Source of the DNA: Desulfurella amilsii
GTDB lineage: Bacteria > Campylobacterota_A > Desulfurellia > Desulfurellales > Desulfurellaceae
NCBI RefSeq assembly: GCF_002119425.1
Contig: NZ_MDSU01000020.1
Span: 1-64,000, forward strand
Reading direction: 5' to 3'
DNA length: 64,000 nucleotides
The notes under the pieces are model-generated. The model was not told where the DNA came from and did no database searches. It saw only the letters and a program-made list of their open reading frames with translations. The position numbers and the translations under genes are program-made. Within the stretch, counting starts at the first letter, position 1, and each line of letters starts with the position of its first letter. Positions 24,351-33,356 of the stretch are shown here, piece after piece.

Positions 24351-25580
24351 ATGAGGCGCCTTGTCATTTTGGGTGGTGGAGCAGGTGGTACAATGATGCT
24401 TAATAAGTTTTACAGTGTTTTGGATAGGAATGAATGGCAGTTTACTATTATTGATGAATATGAAACGCACTATTACCAACCAGGGTTCTTGTTTATACCG
24501 TTTAATATGTACACAAAAAAAGATGTTATAAGACCCAAGCGTGATTTTTTGCCACCGGGCGTTGAGGTCATTATTGAAAAAATTAAGGTTATAGATCCAG
24601 AAAAAAACAGAGTAATTTTGCATAATAATGCAGTGGTACCCTATGATTACTTAATTATTGCTACAGGGTGTAAAATAGATCCAAATGAAACTAAAGGCCT
24701 GAAGGATGTTTTATGGCACAAAAATATATTTGATTTTTATACGATAGAAGGCACATTAAAGCTTGCAGACTTTTTTAGACATTTTGATGAAGGAAAATTG
24801 GTTTTGCATATTACTGAAATGCCAATTAAATGCCCAGTAGCCCCACTAGAATTTGTATTTTTGGCAGATTGGTTTTTTACTAAAAAAGGTATAAGGGATA
24901 AGGTTGAAATTAGTTTTGTTACACCGCTTCCTGGGGCTTTTACAAAACCAAAAGCTGCAAGTGTGCTGGGAGATTTTTTACAGAAAAAAAATATACATTT
25001 GATTCCAGATTTTGGTATTGAGCGTGTAGATAACGAAAATAAACAAATTATATCTTACGATGGGATCAAGGTAGATTTTGACTGTTTGGTTAGCATCCCA
25101 ACAAATAAAGGCGATGAAGCTATTGCCGAAAGTGGTTTAGGCAATGAACTAAACTTTATACCAACAGACAAAGAAACGCTTCTTGCAAAAGGATTTAATA
25201 ATATTTTTGTTATAGGTGATGCAGCTGATTTACCAACGTCAAAAGCAGGCTCAGTTGCGCACTTCGCTTCTGATATTCTTTTTGAAAATTTTCTGGATGT
25301 AGTTGAGGGAAAACCGCCTAAAGCCAAATTTGATGGACATGCCAATTGTTTTATAGAATCAGGTTTTGGCAAAGGTATATTGATTGATTTTAATTACGAT
25401 GTTGAGCCACTACCTGGAAAATTCCCATTGCCTGCCTTGGGTCCATTTTCGCTTTTGCAAGAAACTGCTATGAATCATTATGGAAAAATAATGTTTAGAT
25501 GGATGTACTGGAATTATTTATTAAAAGGTGTTGAACTACCAATAGAATCTCATATGTCAATGGCAGGAAAGAGGGCATAA
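24351..25580 (+). CDS. sqr: sulfide:quinone oxidoreductase
   Basis: 409 residues, FAD-linked, membrane-associated. FAD site VILGGGAGG (5-13), ATGCKID with Cys107, Cys161 in MPIKCPVAPLE, second FAD motif FVIGDAADLPTSKAG (287-300) and Cys333 in GHANCFIE. Cys161 and Cys333 fit the pair that holds the sulfur chain; Cys107 fits the third SQR cysteine. The enzyme oxidises sulfide to polysulfide and reduces quinone, or may work with polysulfide. It leads an operon with DUF1641, DsrC-like and DsrE2-like genes. Confidence 0.88.
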   Translation: MRRLVILGGGAGGTMMLNKFYSVLDRNEWQFTIIDEYETHYYQPGFLFIPFNMYTKKDVIRPKRDFLPPGVEVIIEKIKVIDPEKNRVILHNNAVVPYDYLIIATGCKIDPNETKGLKDVLWHKNIFDFYTIEGTLKLADFFRHFDEGKLVLHITEMPIKCPVAPLEFVFLADWFFTKKGIRDKVEISFVTPLPGAFTKPKAASVLGDFLQKKNIHLIPDFGIERVDNENKQIISYDGIKVDFDCLVSIPTNKGDEAIAESGLGNELNFIPTDKETLLAKGFNNIFVIGDAADLPTSKAGSVAHFASDILFENFLDVVEGKPPKAKFDGHANCFIESGFGKGILIDFNYDVEPLPGKFPLPALGPFSLLQETAMNHYGKIMFRWMYWNYLLKGVELPIESHMSMAGKRA

Positions 25581-25581
25581 T

Positions 25582-26196
25582 ATGGATGATATACAGGTAA
25601 GATTGAATGAAGTTAGTCAAAAACTTGATGCAGTTTTAGAGGAAGTATATGCTCAAAAAACCCATAGAAAATCAATGGAAGATTTAAATGCAGATGTAAT
25701 GAAAATAGGAGAGAGCGTATATGATATAGCATTAGAAAATCTTGAAGAAATTTCTGAATATACAAACATAGACAGTGTATTCTATTTTATAAAAAAACTT
25801 GCACGAAATATTGATAACTTAACCAAGCTATTTAATAGATTGGAAAGCTTAATTGATTTTTGGGATTCTTTTGAGCCTTTAACAAGAGAGATCGCAATTT
25901 CAACTCAGGGCTACTTGGATAATTTAGAAAAAATTGGTTATTTTTCGCTATTAAAAGAAATTAAAAACTTAATGGATAATTTAGTAAAAAATCTTACAAT
26001 TGACGATGTAAATCGCCTTAGCAAAACACTTGTAGATACCATTAAAGCTTTTAAATTAGCTGATGCAAAAAAAGCTAATGAATTGTCATTTATAGGCATG
26101 ATAAAGCTTTTAAATAGCAAGGAAATAAAGACGGTTTTAGCGTTTTTTGTAAGTTTTTTGGAAAATTTTAGCAAACTCAGCCAAAACAATGATTGA
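25582..26196 (+). CDS. DUF1641-family protein
   Basis: 204 residues, almost all helical, no membrane segment. The middle (DNLTKLFNRLESLIDFWDSFEPL) and the segment NDLNKLS-like DDVNRLSKTLVDTIKAF fit DUF1641, a family often encoded next to SQR-type flavoproteins or formate dehydrogenases. It starts one base after the SQR stop codon, so a role as SQR partner or stabiliser is likely but unproven. Confidence 0.7.
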   Translation: MDDIQVRLNEVSQKLDAVLEEVYAQKTHRKSMEDLNADVMKIGESVYDIALENLEEISEYTNIDSVFYFIKKLARNIDNLTKLFNRLESLIDFWDSFEPLTREIAISTQGYLDNLEKIGYFSLLKEIKNLMDNLVKNLTIDDVNRLSKTLVDTIKAFKLADAKKANELSFIGMIKLLNSKEIKTVLAFFVSFLENFSKLSQNND

Positions 26197-26216
26197 AAGT
26201 TACAAAAGGAGGTATT

Positions 26217-26534
26217 ATGGGAGTCTTAGTTGTTGGAAGCAAAAGTATACAAACGGATGATGAGGGTTATTTGGTGAATTTTTCGGATTGGAGTAAAGAA
26301 GTAGCAGAAGCAATCGCCAAGCAAGAAGGTATTGAACAATTAACCGATAGGCATTGGGTTGTAATTGAATTTATGCAGAAAGAATTTAAAGAGCATGGGA
26401 CTGGTCCTTCTATGAGAAAATTAACAAAAGAAAGCGGTGTATCAACAAAAGAATTGTATGAATTGTTTCCAAAAGGGCCCGCTAAAAAAGCAGCTAAAAT
26501 CGCTGGGATTAAGAAACCAGTAGGCTGTGTTTAG
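26217..26534 (+). CDS. tusE: DsrC/TusE-family sulfur carrier with a single C-terminal cysteine
   Basis: 105 residues from the ATG at 26217, which has AAAGGAGG at ideal distance (an upstream in-frame start lacks one). Family marks: DDEGYLVNFSDWS, RHWVVIEFMQ, and the C-terminal arm GIKKPVGCV. The penultimate cysteine (Cys104, CysA) is present, but the second DsrC cysteine, eleven positions earlier, is Ala. So it can carry a persulfide but cannot form the CysA-CysB trisulfide of sulfite reductase cycling. Role: sulfur relay with the DsrE-like protein encoded next. Confidence 0.87.
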   Translation: MGVLVVGSKSIQTDDEGYLVNFSDWSKEVAEAIAKQEGIEQLTDRHWVVIEFMQKEFKEHGTGPSMRKLTKESGVSTKELYELFPKGPAKKAAKIAGIKKPVGCV

Positions 26535-26545
26535 AGGTTTTTATT

Positions 26546-27001
26546 ATGAGTAAAGTTTCTATCATTATATCAAAAGGATCTTTTGAAGGTGTTTACCCAG
26601 GTCTTATTATGGCAAATGGCGCTTTAATGGAAGGTATTGACGCCATTTTGTTTTTTACATTTTTTGGTTTAGATGCAATTATCAAGCGTCGAATGGATAA
26701 TCTAAAAGTAGCAACTGTTGGTAATCCTGCGCTGCCTATACCTTCTTTAGTTGGTATATTACCTGGTGTGTCTAGCTTCGTGACTAAACAAATGAAGAAT
26801 GAGATGGAAAAATTGGATATACCACCAGTTAGTGAATTTATAGAAATGATACATGATGCAGGTGGTAAAATATACGCTTGCAAAGCTACTGTTGATATGT
26901 TTCACTTGAAAAAAGAAGATTTTTGTGAGCAGTTGGACGATATTGTTACAGTTGGTCAATTTTATGAGATGTCTTTGGATGGCCAAATAATCTTTACTTA
27001 A
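26546..27001 (+). CDS. DsrE/DsrF-family (DsrE2-like) sulfurtransferase
   Basis: 151 residues. The DsrE fold is shown by VSIIISKGSFEGVYPGLIMANGA-type start, FFTFFGL, and the conserved GGKIYACKATVDMF with candidate active Cys112 and a second Cys127. No clear membrane anchor, unlike some DsrE2 proteins, though residues 55-80 are fairly hydrophobic. It probably passes persulfide sulfur to the DsrC-like protein. Last gene of the SQR operon, before a terminator. Confidence 0.82.
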   Translation: MSKVSIIISKGSFEGVYPGLIMANGALMEGIDAILFFTFFGLDAIIKRRMDNLKVATVGNPALPIPSLVGILPGVSSFVTKQMKNEMEKLDIPPVSEFIEMIHDAGGKIYACKATVDMFHLKKEDFCEQLDDIVTVGQFYEMSLDGQIIFT

Positions 27002-27035
27002 TTTTTTAATTAGTCCTCTCTTTGTTTGCATATAC

Positions 27036-27066
27036 CTCCCTGCTTGAAAGCAGGGAGAATTTTTGT
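27036..27066 (+). terminator. intrinsic terminator of the SQR operon
   Basis: CTCCCTGCT and AGCAGGGAG form a 9-bp stem with a 4-base loop, followed by AATTTTTGTT. It ends just before the cutA start. Confidence 0.85.
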
Positions 27067-27079
27067 TAAACTTAAATCT

Positions 27080-27400
27080 ATGAGTGGTTTTATTGTTGTA
27101 TTGACAACAGCAGATTCAAAAGAAACTTTAGTGCGTATTTCAAAATTTTTGGTTGAACGAAAGCTTGCAGCCTGTTGTCAGATTTCCAGCCCCATTGAAA
27201 GTTTTTATATATATAAAAATAAATTTGAAAATACTAAAGAATGGCTTTGTATTATTAAAACACACAAAAATTTGTTTGATGAGGTTCAAAAGGTTATTAA
27301 ATCGCTTCATACATACGAAACACCCGAAATTATCCAGATAAATATTGAAGATGGGGATGTCAATTATCTAAATTGGATGAAGGAAGCTTTAAAACTATAA
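27080..27400 (+). CDS. cutA: CutA1 divalent-cation tolerance protein
   Basis: 106 residues from the ATG at 27080; earlier in-frame codons overlap the terminator hairpin. CutA marks: VVLTTADS, LVERKLAACCQI, ESFYIYKN and YETPEIIQINIEDG. The family forms trimers resembling PII proteins; its role in metal tolerance is still debated. It stands between the SQR terminator and a membrane-protein gene. Confidence 0.88.
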   Translation: MSGFIVVLTTADSKETLVRISKFLVERKLAACCQISSPIESFYIYKNKFENTKEWLCIIKTHKNLFDEVQKVIKSLHTYETPEIIQINIEDGDVNYLNWMKEALKL

Positions 27401-27480
27401 TTTTTTGATACAAATCAAATATTTTTTGTAAAAATATAATATATATTTTGAGTACTTACTTAAAGAAGAGGAAACAGACT

Positions 27481-27933
27481 GTGGACAAGTGTGAAGATAT
27501 AGCTTGCATGGCTTTTAATTTATGGGCTGCAATTTGTTTTGAGATGCTTATAGTTTTGGTTATATCTATTATCTTATTTATTAGCGGTACTATAATTTTT
27601 AGCGCGAATAAAAACACCCTTTTTGTAGGTATTTTTTTGATTTTTATGATAATAAGTATTTTTGTTATATATATGAAATTTAAAAAAGCAAGCGCAAAAA
27701 ATGAAAACTTAAACAAAATTTTACCTTCGCATAAATACCTTATTCAAGATGCTGTATTAATTTATTTTTCTTTGACTATAAGAGCCATAATTATACTTTT
27801 GCCATTGCTTGGAATTTTAGCATTTTTTTCTAAAGGTGATATAATTGGAAGAATATATGCTGTTGTTTTAGAATTTATGGTTGGCTATCCAAGCATATAC
27901 TGGTATTTAAAAAGTAGATCAAAACGTTTGTGA
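27481..27933 (+). CDS. hypothetical membrane protein
   Basis: About 150 residues from a GTG at 27481 with GAGGAAAC upstream; a TTG at 27448 would add 11 residues. Four membrane helices: about 15-38 (CFEMLIVLVISIILFISGTII), 48-66, 98-118 and 128-146. Two Cys near the N-terminus (CEDIAC). Not recognised. Its stop overlaps the start of the DNA glycosylase gene. Confidence 0.55.
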   Translation: MDKCEDIACMAFNLWAAICFEMLIVLVISIILFISGTIIFSANKNTLFVGIFLIFMIISIFVIYMKFKKASAKNENLNKILPSHKYLIQDAVLIYFSLTIRAIIILLPLLGILAFFSKGDIIGRIYAVVLEFMVGYPSIYWYLKSRSKRL

Positions 27934-28643
27934 CATTTGAAATGCTTAAATTTGAAGAAATAAAAAAATTAGATTTTAGAAATATAGAAGTGCTTGATGG
28001 ATCTTTTTTTGCAAGGAGTAACTTATTACTTATATGCTATGAGCTTTTGGGAAAAATTTTACTTACAAACACAAAAGAAGGTTTAAGCGGGGGGGGGGTA
28101 ATATCGGAAGTAGAAGGTTACTTTGGATCCATTGATTTAGCTTCTCACGCTTACAAAAATAAACGCACAAAAAGAAATGAGGCTCTATATCACTCAGGCG
28201 GTAGATTGTATGTTCATACATGCAGAGGGCATGTAATGTTAAATATTGTTGCAAACACAGAAAATATACCGCAAGGGATTCTAATAAGAGGTATTGTGCC
28301 ACTAGTTGGTATTGATTTAATAGAAAAAAGGAGAGGTTTTGTCAAAGAGGCAGAATTGACAAACGGACCTGGTAAATTGACCAAAGCTTTAGGTATTACT
28401 ATGCAGTATAACATGTTTAAAGTTTGTAAAGACAAAAGTGATTTTTTAGCTAAATTACCTGCAATTATTATGATTGATGCTGGTACCAAAATTGATCAAA
28501 ATAATATTAAAAAAACGCCACGCATTGGCATAAATTATGCAAAAGCCTGGGCAAAAGAGCCTTTGAGATTTTTGGTTACTTACTCAAATACCTTGACTCA
28601 GCAAGGGTTAAATAATTTTGAGCAACTTAAACTAACAATCTAA
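27930..28643 (+). CDS. 3-methyladenine DNA glycosylase (AAG/MPG family) with a 10-base poly-G tract
   Basis: 237 residues from a GTG overlapping the previous stop; an ATG at 27942 is a possible alternative. Family marks: SEVEGYFGSIDLASHAY (catalytic Glu region), RNEALYHSGGRLYV, a GHVMLN segment, GILIRGIVPL and LTNGPGKLTKALGI. The enzyme removes alkylated purines in base excision repair. Codons before the catalytic motif include ten consecutive G (three Gly). In this sequence the frame is intact, but a one-base slip would end the protein early, so repair could be phase variable. The tract sits before all catalytic residues, so slippage would fully inactivate the enzyme. Confidence 0.88.
   Translation: MTFEMLKFEEIKKLDFRNIEVLDGSFFARSNLLLICYELLGKILLTNTKEGLSGGGVISEVEGYFGSIDLASHAYKNKRTKRNEALYHSGGRLYVHTCRGHVMLNIVANTENIPQGILIRGIVPLVGIDLIEKRRGFVKEAELTNGPGKLTKALGITMQYNMFKVCKDKSDFLAKLPAIIMIDAGTKIDQNNIKKTPRIGINYAKAWAKEPLRFLVTYSNTLTQQGLNNFEQLKLTI
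28089..28098 (+). repeat. homopolymeric tract, 10 G
   Basis: Ten G in a row inside the DNA glycosylase gene, in DNA that is otherwise very AT-rich. Together with the 13-base tract at 10727-10739 it is one of only two such runs I see in the window. Confidence 0.95.
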
Positions 28644-28724
28644 CATTTTTTACACAAATAATCTATAAATTTTTCATAAACGAGGTTATATTATAAAATA
28701 TTACTTTAAGAGGAGGCAATAAAA

Positions 28725-28919
28725 ATGCTAGATGATTGGCACATAATGGTTGTAGTTTTAATATTTGCATTAATTTTTGGTGCTAAAAAATTACCGGAGA
28801 TCGGATCGGGTATTGGCAAAGGTATAAAGAATTTTAAAGAATCTCTTAAAGAAGATGGAAAGAATAACACCGAACAAGATGCAAAAGTTATAGAAGACAA
28901 AACGCATACGAAAGATTAG
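28725..28919 (+). CDS. tatA: Sec-independent translocase subunit TatA/E
   Basis: 64 residues. N-terminal helix (HIMVVVLIFALIFGAKKLPEIG) then amphipathic helix (GSGIGKGIKNFKESLKED) and a charged tail: the TatA plan with the FGxxKLPE hinge. AGGAGG precedes the start. TatB/TatC are not in the window. It would help export Tat substrates such as the Rieske protein. Confidence 0.92.
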   Translation: MLDDWHIMVVVLIFALIFGAKKLPEIGSGIGKGIKNFKESLKEDGKNNTEQDAKVIEDKTHTKD

Positions 28920-28922
28920 TTT

Positions 28923-29027
28923 ATGATAATTATTAGCAATTACATAAATGTATATTGCATTAAGCTAGAAAATGAAAAATTTTATATGCCTAAGAGAAAT
29001 GGTTTTTTTGACAAAACTTTAGGTTAG
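28923..29027 (+). CDS. possible small protein (34 aa)
   Basis: Open frame from an ATG three bases after the tatA stop codon (MIIISNYINVYCIKLENEKF start). No ribosome site is visible, so it may not be translated. No family recognised. Confidence 0.25.
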   Translation: MIIISNYINVYCIKLENEKFYMPKRNGFFDKTLG

Positions 29028-29042
29028 ATCTAGTTTTGTTTA

Positions 29043-29117
29043 ATGAATATACTTAGTTTGATGTCATCAATTGTTTTTGTTACTTTTTCTTTTGTTTTGA
29101 TATTTTTTATATTTTAA
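29043..29117 (+). CDS. possible single-helix membrane microprotein (24 aa)
   Basis: MNILSLMSSIVFVTFSFVLI and four more residues; almost entirely one membrane helix. No clear ribosome site. It precedes a second one-helix open frame by 10 bases; the pair resembles tiny subunits of membrane complexes, but no complex is encoded next to them. Confidence 0.3.
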   Translation: MNILSLMSSIVFVTFSFVLIFFIF

Positions 29118-29127
29118 GGGGTTAGAT

Positions 29128-29220
29128 ATGCAAAACTCTCCTTTTAGTATAGGTTTAGGTGTTTTTTTATTTTTTATTTTATCTGGTGGATTGATTTTTC
29201 TATTTTTAAGAAAAAAATAA
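29128..29220 (+). CDS. possible single-helix membrane microprotein (30 aa)
   Basis: Starts MQNSPFSIGLGVFLFFILSG and ends LRKK: one membrane helix with a basic C-terminal end, as in many authentic microproteins. AAGGGG lies about 8 bases before the ATG. It ends 10 bases before the penicillin-binding protein gene. Confidence 0.4.
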   Translation: MQNSPFSIGLGVFLFFILSGGLIFLFLRKK

Positions 29221-29230
29221 AACGTATATT

Positions 29231-31177
29231 ATGAAAAAAGTTTTTATTATAGTTGCTTTATTGTTTTTTTTAATTTTTATGGGTTTGAGTTCTTTTGTTA
29301 TTTCTTTGTATTTGCAAACCAATAAAGATTTTAAAAATCTACTAAATGGAGATTTTTTTTCAAAACCTACAAAAATATACGCTTCAGACGGCCAATGTAT
29401 AGCTGTAATTGGCACGCAAAGAAGACAGCCCGTATTGTTCAATCAGATTGATATAAATATGAAAAAAGCAATGTTAGCGGCAGAGGATAGTAGATTTTAC
29501 CAGCATGGTCCAATAAGCTTTAGAAGTATAATTAGAGCAGCATTTGAAGATTTAATACACGCAAGGGTTGTAGAAGGTGGCAGTACACTTACACAGCAAT
29601 TAGTTAAAAACCTCTATTTAACACCTAAAAAAACACTGTATAGAAAACTTAAAGGTGCAGTTTTATCTTATAAAATATCTAAATACTTGACAAAAAATCA
29701 GATTCTTACTTTGTATTTAAATACAGTGTACTTTGGCAATGGCGCATATGGTATAGAAATGGCTAGCAAAACCTATTTTAACGAAAATGCCAGTCAGTTA
29801 ACAATACAACAAGCAGCAATGCTGGCTGGTCTTGTACAGGCACCGAGTTTGTATGATCCATACCAAAACCCCTCCATTACTGAAAAAAGGACGCTTTATG
29901 TATTGGATAGAATGTATGCTGATAATTTTATAACAAAAACAGAATATTGGCAGGCTGTGCATTCAAATATTATTCTGAGAAAAAAAAGTTCATTGTATAC
30001 CTATGGTTACAGCAATAAAGCTGCATATTTTGTACAGCATGTTCAAAATTGGCTTATTAGTCATTATGGGAAAGAAATAGTTTACAATGGTGGATTGAAA
30101 GTTTATACAACGCTTAATATGAAACTGCAAAACGACGCATATAATGCTGTAAGAAAAGGTATATTAAAATTAACAACAACAAAGTACAAAGCACCGTACT
30201 ATATTGCAGATGCAAGAAATTGGCTTATTAAACATTATGGGGAAAACGCTGGCTTAGAAGCTGATTTAATATCTATAAATCCACACAATGGTTATGTGGA
30301 AGCACTGATTGGCGGTGACAGTTATAGAAAATCACAGTACGATAGGGCAACTCAAGCACAAAGGCAGCCAGGTAGTGCATTTAAGCCCATTGTTTACCTT
30401 ACCGCTTTAGAAGAAGGTTTCACGCCCCTGTATAAGATTGATGACGAGCCTGTTGAGTATGTGTATGGAAATAAAGTTTGGGCGCCTCAAAATTACACAC
30501 TTAAATTTCATGGTCCAATTTCACTGGAATATGCCCTTGCGCATTCTGTAAATGTAGCAACTGTAAAATTATTAGACAGGATTGGTATAGATAATGTAAT
30601 AATTAACGCACGAAAATTAGGTATTACCGAAACAATACCGCATAATTTAACCATTGCGCTTGGTTCATCTTCGGTAACACTTAAACAGCTTGCTTTAGTA
30701 TACTGCGCTATAGATAATTATGGTTTATTGCCAAAAATTATTTTTATAAAAAAGATTTATGATAAGCAAAATCATTTAATTTATCAAGCAAAACCAGATT
30801 TAGTACGAGTTTTTCCAAAAGACTTAGGGTTTATTTTGACCAAAATGTTAGAAAAAGTGGTCAAGGAAGGCACAGGTGTATATGCGAAAGCTCTAGGCAG
30901 ACCAATGGCCGCTAAGACAGGTACATCAAATCATGCGAGGGACAACTGGTTTATGGGTTTTACGCCCCAGTTGGTAGGAGGCGTTTGGGTTGGTTTTGAT
31001 GACTACAAGCCCTGCGGACCGTATGCAGTTGGAGCCACAATGGCTTTGCCCATTTGGTTAAACTATATGGAGCATGCTTTGGCTTCAAAATCTGTTGAAA
31101 ACTTTCCAGTCCCAAGGCATTTACCTAAAATTATGTCGAACTTTATATTTAATAATCCGAAATCCTCACATTCATAA
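29231..31177 (+). CDS. penicillin-binding protein 1A (class A bifunctional PBP)
   Basis: 648 residues. N-terminal membrane anchor (about 4-28), glycosyltransferase family 51 domain with catalytic Glu in MLAAEDSRFYQH and GGSTLTQQLVKNL, then a transpeptidase domain with SxxK in PGSAFKPIVY, SVN in AHSVNVAT and KTGTS in AAKTGTSNHARDNWF. It polymerises and cross-links peptidoglycan in the periplasm. Length is a little short for Gram-negative PBP1A because the OB-like insert is small. First gene of the long plus-strand run to polX. Confidence 0.93.
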   Translation: MKKVFIIVALLFFLIFMGLSSFVISLYLQTNKDFKNLLNGDFFSKPTKIYASDGQCIAVIGTQRRQPVLFNQIDINMKKAMLAAEDSRFYQHGPISFRSIIRAAFEDLIHARVVEGGSTLTQQLVKNLYLTPKKTLYRKLKGAVLSYKISKYLTKNQILTLYLNTVYFGNGAYGIEMASKTYFNENASQLTIQQAAMLAGLVQAPSLYDPYQNPSITEKRTLYVLDRMYADNFITKTEYWQAVHSNIILRKKSSLYTYGYSNKAAYFVQHVQNWLISHYGKEIVYNGGLKVYTTLNMKLQNDAYNAVRKGILKLTTTKYKAPYYIADARNWLIKHYGENAGLEADLISINPHNGYVEALIGGDSYRKSQYDRATQAQRQPGSAFKPIVYLTALEEGFTPLYKIDDEPVEYVYGNKVWAPQNYTLKFHGPISLEYALAHSVNVATVKLLDRIGIDNVIINARKLGITETIPHNLTIALGSSSVTLKQLALVYCAIDNYGLLPKIIFIKKIYDKQNHLIYQAKPDLVRVFPKDLGFILTKMLEKVVKEGTGVYAKALGRPMAAKTGTSNHARDNWFMGFTPQLVGGVWVGFDDYKPCGPYAVGATMALPIWLNYMEHALASKSVENFPVPRHLPKIMSNFIFNNPKSSHS

Positions 31178-31231
31178 CAAAGATATAAAAGTTTGAAAAA
31201 GGATTTTAAGTATAGTATACTTAAAATGACA

Positions 31232-31630
31232 ATGAGATACGGCGAAGAAGCTATATTAAATAACCAATTAGAAAGATGGGAAAACAAAAATCCATTTACA
31301 TTTGAAATAGATATTGAATTTAGCGAATTTACCTGTTTGTGCCCACGCAGTGGTTACCCTGATTTTGCTACAATAAGAATAAAATATATACCGGATAAAT
31401 ATGTAATAGAGCTAAAAAGTTTTAAGCTTTTTTTGAATAGTTTTAGAAATAAATATATATCACATGAAGACTCAATTAATGAAATTTATGCTGCTTTAAG
31501 CAATTGTTTGCAGCCAAAATTTTTAGAAGTGATAGGAGACTTTAATCCAAGGGGAAACGTTAAAACTATTATCAAGATTGATTCTAAAATACAGGAGGCT
31601 GGTTTTGAGAAAAATAATAAGCGGCAATGA
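31232..31630 (+). CDS. queF: NADPH-dependent 7-cyano-7-deazaguanine reductase
   Basis: About 132 residues from the ATG at 31232. The start was chosen because the family, including the short Campylobacter form, begins MRYGE; a TTG at 31193 and an ATG at 31226 are also in frame. Catalytic Cys is in [14 protein letters not shown], and the substrate/NADPH site ELKSFKLF and [10 protein letters not shown] follow. It reduces preQ0 to preQ1 in queuosine synthesis. A C-terminal extension overlaps the iorA start by 26 bases. Confidence 0.9.
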   Translation: MRYGEEAILNNQLERWENKNPFTFEIDIEFSEFTCLCPRSGYPDFATIRIKYIPDKYVIELKSFKLFLNSFRNKYISHEDSINEIYAALSNCLQPKFLEVIGDFNPRGNVKTIIKIDSKIQEAGFEKNNKRQ

Positions 31631-33356
31631 AGCATTAGCAATAGGTGCATATAGAGCAAGTGCTAGTTTTGCGAGTGGCTATCCTGGCACACCATCAAGC
31701 GAGATACTAGAACACACAAAGACTTTTGAAGATATTAAAGTACAATGGGCATCTAACGAAAAAAGCGCTTTCGAACAGGCCCTTGGTGCAAGTATAGCAG
31801 GCAGGCGGAGCTTTGTTACAATGAAGCATGTGGGTTTGAATGTAGCAGCAGATAGTCTAATGAGCGCATCATACACGGGTGTCAATGCTGGTTTTGTTGT
31901 TGTAGTAGCAGATGATCCTGGGATGCATTCTTCGCAAAACGAGCAGGATACCAGGCTATTTGCAAAGTTTGCACAGGTGCCTATTTTAGAGCCTTCTGAT
32001 GCAAAAGAAGCTATGGGTTTTATGCAGTACGCATTTGCTTTAAGTGAAGAGTATGATACGCCTGTAATTGTACGCTCCACTACGCGTGTCTCTCATACGC
32101 AAGAGATGGCTTACTTTGATATGCATAAGCTTGGTGGTTATGAAAACAAGCTGCTTGTTAAAGATATATCAAAATATGTGCTTGTGCCCAAAAATGCCAT
32201 TGCAAGACATAAAAAACTACTAGAAAGAAACGCCAAATTGCAAAAACTTTCAAACGAGACTCCAATAAACAGAATAGAACAGGGGACATTAAACATAGGT
32301 ATAATAACAAGCGGCGTTTCCTACTTGTATGCAAAAGAGCTTTTGCCAAACGCCAATTATTTAAAAATTGGTTTAAGTTGGCCATTTCCTATTGAAATTG
32401 CACGTGAGTTTGTAAAGAACTTAGATAAAGTAATAGTTATTGAAGAACTTGAACCATATATTGAAGAACAACTTAAAGCTGGCGGTATTTATGTTGAAGG
32501 TAAAAAATTTTTTCCGCAAGATGGTGAGTTTAATTTAGATATTGTAGAAGAAGGCTTAGCCAAAGCTTCTTTCTTGGAAAAAACCCCAAAAAAGTACTTC
32601 GAAGTGCCAGACTTGCCAGCAAGGCCACCTGTATTGTGCCCCGGGTGTCCTCATAGGCCTGTGTTTGACATATTGCATTCTTTAAGGGTGTATGTAACTG
32701 GTGATATAGGATGTTATACGCTTGGTGCTGCTGCACCGCTTTCGAGCATACATACAACCGTTTGCATGGGTGCAAGCATTTCTATGGGCTATGGCTTGGC
32801 CAAAGCCTCTCTTAACCATAAAGTTGTTTCTGTCATTGGTGATTCTACTTTCTTGCATACTGGCTTGCAGCCTTTAATTGATGCGTATGTAAACAATGTC
32901 GCATATACTGTAATTATACTAGATAACTCTATTACTGCAATGACAGGTGGTCAACCAGATGCAACAAGTGGTTTTAATATAAAAAACGAACCAACCCACA
33001 AGGTTGACTTAGAAAACTTAGTTCGCTCAATCGGTATAGAAAGGGTGTTTAAAGTTGATCAATACGATTATCAAACTACCAAAGAAATTATAGAGCAAGA
33101 AGTAAATACAAAAGAATTAAGTGTTATAATTGCTACAAGGCCTTGTGTTCTGGCACCCAAAAAGATAAAAGAGATACCTTATCTTGTAATTGCCGATAAA
33201 TGCATAGATTGCAAGAGGTGTTTAAGGGTTGGTTGTCCTGCAATTGGCTACAAAGATAACAAAGCCTATATTATTGAAGATTCCTGTACTGGGTGTGCAC
33301 TGTGTGCTAAAGTTTGTCCTACAAATGCAATTGTAAAAGGTGATGTAAATGAATAA
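31605..33356 (+). CDS. iorA: indolepyruvate:ferredoxin oxidoreductase, alpha subunit
   Basis: 583 residues from a TTG at 31605 with AGGAGG six bases upstream. N-terminal pyruvate-ferredoxin-type domain ([10 protein letters not shown]), TPP domain ([18 protein letters not shown]) and two C-terminal [4Fe-4S] motifs ([12 protein letters not shown] and [11 protein letters not shown]). With the beta subunit it oxidatively decarboxylates aryl pyruvates and reduces ferredoxin, giving low-potential electrons. Reduced ferredoxin might feed the complex I of this organism, which lacks NuoEF. Confidence 0.93.
   Translation: MRKIISGNEALAIGAYRASASFASGYPGTPSSEILEHTKTFEDIKVQWASNEKSAFEQALGASIAGRRSFVTMKHVGLNVAADSLMSASYTGVNAGFVVVVADDPGMHSSQNEQDTRLFAKFAQVPILEPSDAKEAMGFMQYAFALSEEYDTPVIVRSTTRVSHTQEMAYFDMHKLGGYENKLLVKDISKYVLVPKNAIARHKKLLERNAKLQKLSNETPINRIEQGTLNIGIITSGVSYLYAKELLPNANYLKIGLSWPFPIEIAREFVKNLDKVIVIEELEPYIEEQLKAGGIYVEGKKFFPQDGEFNLDIVEEGLAKASFLEKTPKKYFEVPDLPARPPVLCPGCPHRPVFDILHSLRVYVTGDIGCYTLGAAAPLSSIHTTVCMGASISMGYGLAKASLNHKVVSVIGDSTFLHTGLQPLIDAYVNNVAYTVIILDNSITAMTGGQPDATSGFNIKNEPTHKVDLENLVRSIGIERVFKVDQYDYQTTKEIIEQEVNTKELSVIIATRPCVLAPKKIKEIPYLVIADKCIDCKRCLRVGCPAIGYKDNKAYIIEDSCTGCALCAKVCPTNAIVKGDVNE

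Noticed and set aside
26193-26216. Upstream extension of the DsrC-like gene to an ATG at 26193 overlapping DUF1641
   Set aside because: The ATG at 26217 has an ideal AAAGGAGG and gives the family's normal N-terminus.
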